From assembly GCA_946478755.1 (NCBI GenBank), contig CAMLDJ010000120.1, positions 1 to 15,085 on the forward strand: 15,085 nt of DNA. The letters are read 5' to 3'. The stretch comes from an uncultured Pedobacter sp. (GTDB lineage: Bacteria; Bacteroidota; Bacteroidia; Sphingobacteriales; Sphingobacteriaceae). A program made the position numbers and the translations under genes. The notes beneath the pieces were generated by a model. The model did no database searches, had not been told where the DNA came from, and worked only from the letters and a program-made list of their open reading frames with translations. Each line of letters starts with the position of its first letter. Position 1 is the first letter of the stretch. Shown piece after piece: positions 1 to 6,527 of the stretch.

Positions 1-2566
1 CATCCTGTTCTCTTTTTCCCGCGGCGATTTTATGATGATGATTACCGCCATCATTATTTATGTATTTAGTGCCTGGTTCCTGAATGTCTGGGTGGCCAGC
101 CTGGTAACGGCAGTGCTGATGTCGGCGGTGATGGTGATCAGTAAAAAGACCAGTGAATCGGCCATGATGATCATTATGGTCATGGCTGCTTTCTTACTGA
201 TTGATCAGGTGCCTTACCTGGCGAAATTAATCCCCGGACCGGTAAACAGGCTAACGGAGCGTAAATCGATATGGCAGGATCCCTGGAATAACGAGGTGTA
301 CGGTGGCGACCAGGTGGCAAATGGCATCTGGGCAATGGCAAGTGGTGGCATCAGCGGTCAGGGTGTCGGACAGGGCTTTGCCAAGACCATTCCGGAGGCA
401 CATACCGACATGATCCTTCCCGCTATTGGGGAGGAATTCGGCTGGGCAGGCATCACTGGCATATTCATCTTATTCCTCATATTTCTACACCGGGCAATCC
501 TTATCGGTCGGCAAACGGGCATGCCCTTCTTGTTCTATTTATGTGCGGGTATCGGCATCAGCTTGTTCATTCAGTTTTTACTCATTGCCGGTGGCTCCAC
601 AGGTGCATTGCCCTTATCGGGTGTGGCCCTGCCCTTTATCAGTTATGGCGGTTCCTCCCTCGTAGCGAATATGCTGGCAGCAGGATTTCTATTGTCTGTA
701 TCCCTGGTACGGGGCTCACCGGTACAAATGGCCTACATCACCAAACAGCAGGATAAGAACCTGGTTCCGGCTTTGCTTGCGGCTAGTTTAGCTATTCTAT
801 TACTTACGATGACGGTATCTAACTACATCGTACACAATAAAAAATGGGTGGTTCAGCCTGCCCTGGTGGCGGATAGAAGCGGCATGCGGATGTTTAGCTA
901 CAATCCGCGGATTGCCATCTTAATGGACCGGCTTGCCGCAGGCGATCTGTACGACAGGAACGGCCGTATTCTGGCCACCAGTAAACCGGAACACATCAGG
1001 AAACAGGAAGCGGAACTGAAGGCTGCCGGTATCAGTTATAACCTGGATTCGGCAGAGCATAAGCGGGTAGACCGGTATTATCCTTTTGAAGAACAACTAT
1101 TTTTCTGGGTGGGCGACAACAATACCGGCATTTTCAATGGTAGCACCAATGGTTACTTCGCTGAATATGAGCACGCTGCCGAGTTAAGAGGTTTCAAGAC
1201 CCCAACGGTTTCCTTTAATACGCATGCGAATAAATACCAGGAGAACCGCTTTTTGCCTAGGGGTGTGAAAGAAATGACTGTAAGTAAGCGGGATTATGCG
1301 GCCCTCGCTCCTCTTTTGCTGGCGGGTATCAACAGTGAGGAAGTTGAGCGCTTCAAGAAACGGAACAGGAATGTGAAAATGACCATAGATGCCGCGCTGC
1401 AAACTACCCTGCAAAAGACCATCGCGCAGGATACGGCAGTCCAGAACAGCCGCGTATCGGTCGTCGTTATGGAAGATGTTACGGGTGATGTGCTTGCCTC
1501 GGCTGTATATCCACTTCCACCTTTGAAGAACTGGGATCTATTGAACATGAGTACCGCTGAGCAAAATAAGCTGGCTGGCTGGTATACGACTGCGGATCTG
1601 GGCTTTACCACGGCGACGCCGCCAGGATCGACAGCGAAAGTGCTGACGGCTATGGCGGCATTTAATAAGCTCGGGCCGGCTGCAGCGAAAAAAGTATTTA
1701 CGGTGAGCGCAGCCGAAAGGATCCGGACTAAAGGGATTGAACCCGATGAAACCGGCCGCATCGACCTGGAACGCGCTCTTGTAAAATCCAACAACGTCTA
1801 TTTCATTAAGATTGCCAATGAGGAACACCTGCAGGATGAAATGGCGACTTTGTATTTGAAGACAGGGATGTTCCTGAGGGGTGTGGGTGGCTATTATTAT
1901 GGCCGGGATACCAGCAACATCAAGCAGGAAGACAAATGGCGGGCGCTATGGGAGAAAACGGAATTTAACACCAGGCCGAGATACGATCCGGCGAGGATCC
2001 GGCGTACAAGGGCCAAGGGCATCTCTGGAATGGCTTGGGGACAGGGTGAGCTGATTGCCACGCCTGCCGCTGTAGCCAGGCTGGTGTCGGGCGTAGCCAA
2101 TCAGGGAAAACTGGTGGCCAACCGTTATGTGTTAAAGATCAGTGATTCTGCTACATCGGTAAATCCTTCCGTCAACATTGCCAAGGACGCGCAGTATGCA
2201 ACACTGATCAGCGGCTATATGTTAAAACAGAGTGAAAACAAGACGTATACGCTGGGCTTAAAGGTTGCCGGTAAAACGGGTACGCCGGAAAGGGTCTGGA
2301 AAGATGAGAAAATAAATGATGGCTGGTATACGTTCTTTGCACCGAAGGCCAATGGAAAGGGACATGTGGTGGTGTGTATCAGGATAGAATCTACCCGTGG
2401 CTCAAGTAAAGCAGTAAAGCTGGCCGGTCAACATGTTGTGCCTGCCTTACTTAAGTTGGGTTACCTGAAGAAAGAACAGAAAAAAGAAGTTAAAATAAGC
2501 CCTGATTCCGTCAGGACAAGGGTAAAAAAGATAAAAGAAACAGACACTGCCGACCGCAGTCTATAG
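1..2566 (+). CDS. SEDS (RodA/FtsW) glycosyltransferase fused to class B PBP transpeptidase, 5'-truncated
   Basis: The frame is open to the left edge, so the N-terminus is missing; numbering here starts from the Met at 32. The protein would polymerise lipid II and cross-link glycan in the periplasm. The SEDS half shows several membrane helices, the extracytoplasmic PEAHTD motif (121-126, Asp126 the likely catalytic Asp of the family) and PFISYGGSS (201-209). A short basic linker (about 225-243) leads to another helix (about 244-264), placing the PBP half in the periplasm. That half has a pedestal with DRNGRILA (308-315) and all three transpeptidase motifs: STAK (533-536, Ser533 nucleophile), SNN (586-588) and KTGT (748-751). 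RodA and PbpA are separate proteins in most bacteria. An FHA gene and a Ser/Thr kinase gene follow closely, suggesting phospho-control of wall synthesis. Domain calls are firm; elongation versus division role is not decided. Confidence 0.93.
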   Translation, partial: ILFSFSRGDFMMMITAIIIYVFSAWFLNVWVASLVTAVLMSAVMVISKKTSESAMMIIMVMAAFLLIDQVPYLAKLIPGPVNRLTERKSIWQDPWNNEVYGGDQVANGIWAMASGGISGQGVGQGFAKTIPEAHTDMILPAIGEEFGWAGITGIFILFLIFLHRAILIGRQTGMPFLFYLCAGIGISLFIQFLLIAGGSTGALPLSGVALPFISYGGSSLVANMLAAGFLLSVSLVRGSPVQMAYITKQQDKNLVPALLAASLAILLLTMTVSNYIVHNKKWVVQPALVADRSGMRMFSYNPRIAILMDRLAAGDLYDRNGRILATSKPEHIRKQEAELKAAGISYNLDSAEHKRVDRYYPFEEQLFFWVGDNNTGIFNGSTNGYFAEYEHAAELRGFKTPTVSFNTHANKYQENRFLPRGVKEMTVSKRDYAALAPLLLAGINSEEVERFKKRNRNVKMTIDAALQTTLQKTIAQDTAVQNSRVSVVVMEDVTGDVLASAVYPLPPLKNWDLLNMSTAEQNKLAGWYTTADLGFTTATPPGSTAKVLTAMAAFNKLGPAAAKKVFTVSAAERIRTKGIEPDETGRIDLERALVKSNNVYFIKIANEEHLQDEMATLYLKTGMFLRGVGGYYYGRDTSNIKQEDKWRALWEKTEFNTRPRYDPARIRRTRAKGISGMAWGQGELIATPAAVARLVSGVANQGKLVANRYVLKISDSATSVNPSVNIAKDAQYATLISGYMLKQSENKTYTLGLKVAGKTGTPERVWKDEKINDGWYTFFAPKANGKGHVVVCIRIESTRGSSKAVKLAGQHVVPALLKLGYLKKEQKKEVKISPDSVRTRVKKIKETDTADRSL

Positions 2567-2599
2567 AAATGTTTGGGAGCAAACTTAATTGAAAACAAA

Positions 2600-3394
2600 A
2601 TGTTTAACCTATTTAATAAGCGCAGTCCGGAACCACCGCAGGATGTAAAGGCCATCAGGGAATTGTTACTGGGCGCGATAAAACAGGAATTGCAAAAGCT
2701 TGAAGGCGGTGAAGGTACGCACATTAAAGGTCTTGCCCTGCTGATCGCTTGCACGCCTACCGAGAAATACATGTATGAATCGGCTGTTTTTGCGGAGGAT
2801 GAAGGCAGGTTTAAAAATGAGATCCAGCGCATTGCGGATGATTTTGCCATCGACCTCCCTGAACAGTGGAACATGCAGCTCAACTTTATAGAGGAACTGC
2901 CTGCTGACGCCATAAAACTGGCGGGCATTTGTGCCGCCCTTTACATCCGGACACCCGAACATGTGATCGTCACCCGCTCAAAGACGGCTTATATCCGCAC
3001 CCTGAACGGGGAATCGGAAAAAAAGGAATATAAGATCTCCGATACGGATGGCGTAATCAATATCGGCAGGGAACATAAAGTACAGGTCAGCGATGGTTTT
3101 TTCCGGATCAATCACATTGCTTTCCCTGACAGCAGCGCCAATGAAGCCAATAAGTTTATCAGCCGGCAGCATGCGCATATTGAATGGGATGCGGATACCG
3201 GATCATTCCTTTTGTTTGCCGATGAAGGGGGTATTCCGCCCAGGAACAAGGTAAAGATCAGATCTGTAGGCGATCATAATCCGGTAAAATTAAATGTCAC
3301 TGAACTGGGTCATGTGCTGCAGGAAGGTGATCAGATCATTTTAGGTGAGCTTGCAGTTTTGGAATTTAGTTATATTGAAGCCGATAATAATTAA
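2600..3394 (+). CDS. FHA-domain protein with an uncharacterised N-terminal domain
   Basis: A 264-residue cytoplasmic protein with no signal peptide or membrane segment. The C-terminal FHA domain (about 145-258) has GR (156-157), SRQH (188-191) and a late RN (215-216), matching the GR/SxxH/N pattern of phosphothreonine-binding FHA domains. The first ~140 residues form an alpha/beta region I do not recognise. Mycobacterial FhaA also places a separate N-terminal domain ahead of FHA, but I cannot show homology. The gene begins 33 nt after the SEDS-PBP stop and ends 9 nt before the kinase start, so co-transcription is likely. The probable role is to read Thr phosphorylation set by the kinase. I chose ATG 2600. 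A TTG at 2573 in the same frame would add nine residues, but neither start has a good ribosome-binding site. Confidence 0.88.
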   Translation: MFNLFNKRSPEPPQDVKAIRELLLGAIKQELQKLEGGEGTHIKGLALLIACTPTEKYMYESAVFAEDEGRFKNEIQRIADDFAIDLPEQWNMQLNFIEELPADAIKLAGICAALYIRTPEHVIVTRSKTAYIRTLNGESEKKEYKISDTDGVINIGREHKVQVSDGFFRINHIAFPDSSANEANKFISRQHAHIEWDADTGSFLLFADEGGIPPRNKVKIRSVGDHNPVKLNVTELGHVLQEGDQIILGELAVLEFSYIEADNN

Positions 3395-3403
3395 TATTGT
3401 ATA

Positions 3404-4939
3404 ATGAGTAAAGTCTTTACGATAACAGAAGGATTAGAGAATCTTGGAGCTTTAAGCACTGGTGGCCAGGGTTCTGTGTATAAAGGTAAGCGGACTGGCA
3501 CCATCATCACAGCAGTGAAGATCATGCCCACACCTATCCATACAGAAAGCGAGGGTGACAAGAACTTCATGCGGTTTAAAAATGAAGTGGAGAAACTGAA
3601 AAAGGTGAATGAGGTACCGAACCCCAACGTTGTAAAAATATTGGGCTCCGGGCTGACCGAAAGTGGCTCCTTCCCTTTTATTGAGATGGAATACATCGAA
3701 GGACCCGATCTGGAAAAGCTGTTAATGCCGCCAAATAGCCCCATTTTCACCGTACATGAAGTTATTAAACTGGCCGAACAGCTGGCCAATGCCCTGGCAC
3801 ATTGTCACCGGGTGGGTGTTAAGCATGGGGATATCAAAAGCAATAACGTAAAATTCAATAACGAAACGGGGAATTATGTCCTGCTGGATTTTGGCTTAGC
3901 CATTATGTCCGACGAGCAGCGGCGCACCAGTTTGCGATATGCCGGAGCGGTCGAGTTCATGGCACCTGAGCAACATGATGGAGAAATGTTCTTCCAGACA
4001 GATGTATACAGCTATGGGATTGTACTTTATGAGCTGCTCGCAGGAACTGTTCCCTTTCCGCAGATCAACAAGACCGAAAGTTCCCGCAACCAGGTGATGG
4101 TCTCCCATATGGAAGCGGAGGTTCCTGATGTGCTGGCATTACGGAGAAACCGTTTGCCGGAAAGCTGGAATGCAGATGAAAGAGAAAAGGAAATGCAGGT
4201 GCCGCAATGGTTATTGCAGGTCATTCAGAAATGCCTGGAGAAAAGTCCTGAGAAAAGATTTGCCAACGGCATCGCCCTTCAGGATGCCATTATCCACCGT
4301 GGGGGTGAGTTTGTGGCACCCCTTGAAGTGATCTCCAGTCCTGCGCCTACTTTCCTGACGGAGAATAGAGCTGCTCCGCCAGCCTCGGACGAGATCAGCT
4401 TGTCCAAGCCGGTATTTGCCATTATGATCCTGTCCATCATCATATTGGGAATGCTTTCTGCATATGGACTGTTTATGAAGGGCAACGAACTCAACAGGCA
4501 GGCAATGTTGGACTCTGCCGCTCAGCTTAACAAAGATACCACAAGTGTGATGCCCCAACAGCAGCCGGATACCACTGCAAGGGTGCAGCCTGTTACGATC
4601 GATACAGTTGCCCAGAAGGCCGAAATTGATAGTCTTAAAAAGGAATACGAAGCACAAATGGCTGCTGCCGCAAGGCGGGCCGATACAGAAGCAAAGGCTA
4701 AGGAAACCGGAACCGTGATAGAAAGTGAGGGAAAGAAATATCAGTTACCTAAAGGAACGGTGTACTTTTATGAAGCACCCAATGCCACTTCGGTGAGAAC
4801 CGGCGTACTTGGCTTGTGGAATAATGCCAAATTTAATGTGATTGAAGAGAGCAATGGCTTTATTTATGTGATCCATACCAATAAGGACGGACAAACCACT
4901 AAAGGCTGGCTGAATAAAATTGATCTTAAAGAGCTGTAA
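3404..4939 (+). CDS. Transmembrane Ser/Thr protein kinase with extracytoplasmic SH3-like domain
   Basis: A 511-residue kinase of the PknB type in overall layout. Catalytic features are the glycine loop GGQGSV (20-25), Lys39 in AVK, the catalytic loop HGDIKSNN (141-148; Asp143, Lys145, Asn148), DFG (162-164), APE (187-189) and a late Arg285. The loop reads HGD rather than HRD, so it is a non-RD kinase by sequence. After the kinase domain (about 10-300) come a Pro-rich linker, one hydrophobic helix (about 336-358), a polar Gln/Thr/Ala/Lys-rich stalk with coiled-coil character (about 400-436), and a C-terminal SH3-like domain (about 444-511, ending in GWLNKIDL). The kinase should face the cytoplasm and the SH3-like domain the periplasm, the place PASTA repeats occupy in PknB. 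Substrates are unknown; the FHA protein and SEDS-PBP are the obvious candidates. Probably the last gene of its operon. Confidence 0.92.
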   Translation: MSKVFTITEGLENLGALSTGGQGSVYKGKRTGTIITAVKIMPTPIHTESEGDKNFMRFKNEVEKLKKVNEVPNPNVVKILGSGLTESGSFPFIEMEYIEGPDLEKLLMPPNSPIFTVHEVIKLAEQLANALAHCHRVGVKHGDIKSNNVKFNNETGNYVLLDFGLAIMSDEQRRTSLRYAGAVEFMAPEQHDGEMFFQTDVYSYGIVLYELLAGTVPFPQINKTESSRNQVMVSHMEAEVPDVLALRRNRLPESWNADEREKEMQVPQWLLQVIQKCLEKSPEKRFANGIALQDAIIHRGGEFVAPLEVISSPAPTFLTENRAAPPASDEISLSKPVFAIMILSIIILGMLSAYGLFMKGNELNRQAMLDSAAQLNKDTTSVMPQQQPDTTARVQPVTIDTVAQKAEIDSLKKEYEAQMAAAARRADTEAKAKETGTVIESEGKKYQLPKGTVYFYEAPNATSVRTGVLGLWNNAKFNVIEESNGFIYVIHTNKDGQTTKGWLNKIDLKEL

Positions 4940-4962
4940 AGGAATCTCAAAGCGCTGTAAAG
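4923..4962 (+). repeat. Imperfect 19-bp direct repeat, 21-nt period, spanning the kinase stop codon
   Basis: Positions 4923-4941 match 4944-4962 at 17 of 19 bases. The 21-nt offset keeps frame, so the kinase C-terminus DLKEL-stop is followed in frame by a second copy reading NLKAL-stop. It looks like a small tandem duplication that left a second, back-up stop codon at 4958-4960. Confidence 0.6.
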
Positions 4963-4980
4963 CTAAGCGCGATACCGGGT

Positions 4981-5015
4981 AAAAAAATAAGGGCAGTCTT
5001 TCGATCTGCCCTTAT
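4981..5015 (-). terminator. Rho-independent terminator of the small heat-shock gene
   Basis: A perfect 10-bp inverted repeat (4987-4996 with 5006-5015, 9-nt loop) reads on the minus strand as a GC-rich stem followed at once by a run of seven T. It lies 20 nt past the hsp20 stop. There is no T-run on the plus-strand side, so it should not stop transcription from the kinase operon efficiently. Confidence 0.85.
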
Positions 5016-5034
5016 CAACCTTAAAACTAACCAA

Positions 5035-5469
5035 TTATGAAACCTTAATCTCTTTAGCAGCTGGCTGTGCTGGCTCTTTTTTACCGATGGTAATGTTTAA
5101 GATGCCATTGATATACTCAGCCGTAATCTTATCCCCGTCTACACTTTCCGGCAAAACAAAGGATCTTGCGAAGGAAAAGTAGTCAAATTCTTTTCTGGTG
5201 TAGTCTTTTTTCTCTTCTGTTTCGGCTACTTTTTTCTCGGCCCAAACCGATAACGTATCTTTTTTCAGGTTAATCTGGAAGTCTTCTTTGGTTAATCCGG
5301 GTGCGGCCAACTCAATTTTGTATTCCGTATCTGAGGCTAAGATGTTGACACCCGGAACCTTATTAATGCTTAAGTTTTTATTCAAGGCCTCACTAAACAA
5401 TGAGTCAAAAACGTTGTTAAAATAAGGTGCGGTGTTCCTGGTTCTGTTGTTAAATTTTACTAGTGTCAT
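5035..5469 (-). CDS. Small heat-shock protein, Hsp20/alpha-crystallin family
   Basis: A 144-residue ATP-independent holdase chaperone that binds unfolding proteins in the cytoplasm. An N-terminal arm (about 1-35) precedes the alpha-crystallin domain (about 38-130), recognisable by the PGVN opening, the FARSFVLPE strand and the NGILNITIGK segment. The tail ends in KEIKVS, whose I-x-V fits the oligomer-contact motif of the family. Length is normal. An AGGAG ribosome-binding site sits at 5480-5484, 10 nt before the ATG, supporting this start. It is monocistronic, with its own terminator downstream and a divergent thioesterase gene upstream. I saw no recognisable heat-shock operator in the 86-nt AT-rich gap. 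Confidence 0.94.
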   Translation of the reverse strand: MTLVKFNNRTRNTAPYFNNVFDSLFSEALNKNLSINKVPGVNILASDTEYKIELAAPGLTKEDFQINLKKDTLSVWAEKKVAETEEKKDYTRKEFDYFSFARSFVLPESVDGDKITAEYINGILNITIGKKEPAQPAAKEIKVS

Positions 5470-5555
5470 GGTTATTTTTCTCCTGATTTATTTTTTATGA
5501 ATTACTATTTTTTATATTATTCCTATATTCAACTCTTATACCAACCCCAATTTCT

Positions 5556-6044
5556 ATGATATTTAAGACATTTTGGCGCTCCGCAAACAAAAAAGAAGAC
5601 AAAAAGGCAGATATCGTGAATACTGTAGACAGTTTTAAGTATAAGACTGTGATCGAAACCCGGTTTGCAGATTTCGATATGTTGGGCCATGTCAACAACG
5701 CCGTCTATTTTACTTATATGGAAATTGCCAGGGCAAAATATTGGAAGCAGGCCATACAGTGGGATTGGAAGAAAACAGGTGTGGTCATTGCAAAGGCTTC
5801 GCTGGAGTATATTTTACCGGTGCTTATGGACGATAAAATAAGTGTCTATGTGCGTACTTCAAGGATCGGTCAAAGCAGCTTCGACCTGGAGTATTTAATG
5901 ATTAAGCTGGTCAACGGCAAGGAAGAAATATGCAACAGGGGAAAAACGACCTGTGTAGCCTTTGATTATATCAACAGACGCTCCTTCCCCATTCCCCGAG
6001 AGGAACGGGAGCGCATGATCTCATTTGAGCAGCTACAACCCTAA
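5556..6044 (+). CDS. Hotdog-fold acyl-CoA thioesterase (4HBT/YbgC-like)
   Basis: A 162-residue protein predicted to hydrolyse an acyl-CoA thioester. The core begins near residue 28. The segment RFADFDMLGHVNNAVYF (36-52) carries the 4HBT active-site signature D-x-x-G-x-V-x-N, with Asp41 the likely catalytic residue, followed by the long hotdog helix. The first ~25 residues are a Lys-rich extension not needed for the fold, so a later start is possible, although no other Met falls before the core. The acyl substrate cannot be told from sequence. The gene ends tail to tail with folB, their stop codons overlapping. Confidence 0.88.
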   Translation: MIFKTFWRSANKKEDKKADIVNTVDSFKYKTVIETRFADFDMLGHVNNAVYFTYMEIARAKYWKQAIQWDWKKTGVVIAKASLEYILPVLMDDKISVYVRTSRIGQSSFDLEYLMIKLVNGKEEICNRGKTTCVAFDYINRRSFPIPREERERMISFEQLQP

Positions 6045-6415
6045 GATGCGCTATAGCTAAGCTGTACAAAGGAATGCCCTATTTCTCCTGGCATCGGGGG
6101 ATGTAGTTTTTTGATGCTCACAGTTGCCTTATTCACAAAAGGATAGGCGCTTAGGGTACGGTCGATGATATTTTTAATGACCGTTTCCAGCATCTTCTGG
6201 GTTCTGGCCATCTCTTCGAGAATAATGGTATTCAACACTTCGTAATTTACGGTATGCTCCAGGTTCTCCGTATCGCCAAATGGTATAAATTCCACGACAG
6301 CATCCACCAGGAAATAGATGCCGGTCAGCTGTTCTTCAGGGTAATAACCATGGAGGGCATAACATTTAACATCTTTAAGGGCAACGGTCTGTGTATATTT
6401 AGTGGTCTGCGACAT
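6041..6415 (-). CDS. folB: Dihydroneopterin aldolase (folate biosynthesis)
   Basis: A 124-residue cytoplasmic enzyme that cleaves 7,8-dihydroneopterin to 6-hydroxymethyl-dihydropterin and glycolaldehyde. Family features seen are ALHGYYPEEQ (20-29, the conserved early HG and Glu), TVNYEV (55-60, Tyr58), LETVIKNI (76-83) and a C-terminal IKKLHPPMPG (101-110) with Lys103 in the place of the catalytic lysine. Length is typical of monofunctional FolB. No other folate gene is in the window. Its stop (6041-6043) overlaps the stop of the convergent thioesterase (6042-6044). A candidate promoter lies at 6494-6527 in the divergent gap. Confidence 0.92.
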   Translation of the reverse strand: MSQTTKYTQTVALKDVKCYALHGYYPEEQLTGIYFLVDAVVEFIPFGDTENLEHTVNYEVLNTIILEEMARTQKMLETVIKNIIDRTLSAYPFVNKATVSIKKLHPPMPGEIGHSFVQLSYSAS

Positions 6416-6464
6416 GGGTATTTAATTTTTTGTCAGCTATTTACCAGCCATACCCTGAATTTAG

Positions 6465-6472
6465 TACCTTTG
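6465..6472 (+). promoter_or_regulatory. Candidate promoter -7 element for the acyl-CoA dehydrogenase gene
   Basis: TACCTTTG is an exact match to the Bacteroidota -7 consensus TAnnTTTG and lies 38 nt before the start codon at 6511. No TTG is found at the expected -33 distance, so only half of the promoter is supported. Confidence 0.5.
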
Positions 6473-6493
6473 GTGAACAGCTTGCTGCGAAAT

Positions 6494-6527
6494 CAAATAT
6501 AGTGTAAACAATGAATAAATCTACCAA
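6494..6527 (-). promoter_or_regulatory. Candidate Bacteroidota promoter for folB
   Basis: On the minus strand TATATTTG (6494-6501) matches TAnnTTTG exactly, and a TTG (6525-6527) sits 23 nt upstream, at the long end of the accepted 17-23 nt spacing. The leader to the folB ATG would be about 70 nt. The -33 half lies inside the first codons of the divergent dehydrogenase gene. Confidence 0.55.

Noticed and set aside
1294..1794. Minus-strand ORF of 166 codons inside the SEDS-PBP gene
   Set aside because: It lies entirely opposite the PBP transpeptidase region, whose motifs are intact. Its translation is low-complexity and Ser/Ala/Val-rich with no recognisable domain, as expected for an antisense shadow.
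2461..2928. Minus-strand ORF of 155 codons across the SEDS-PBP / FHA junction
   Set aside because: It spans the end of one real gene and the start of another, and its composition is that of an antisense frame.
4211..4657. Minus-strand ORF of 148 codons inside the kinase gene
   Set aside because: The plus-strand kinase frame is continuous and well supported here; the antisense product shows no domain or signal.
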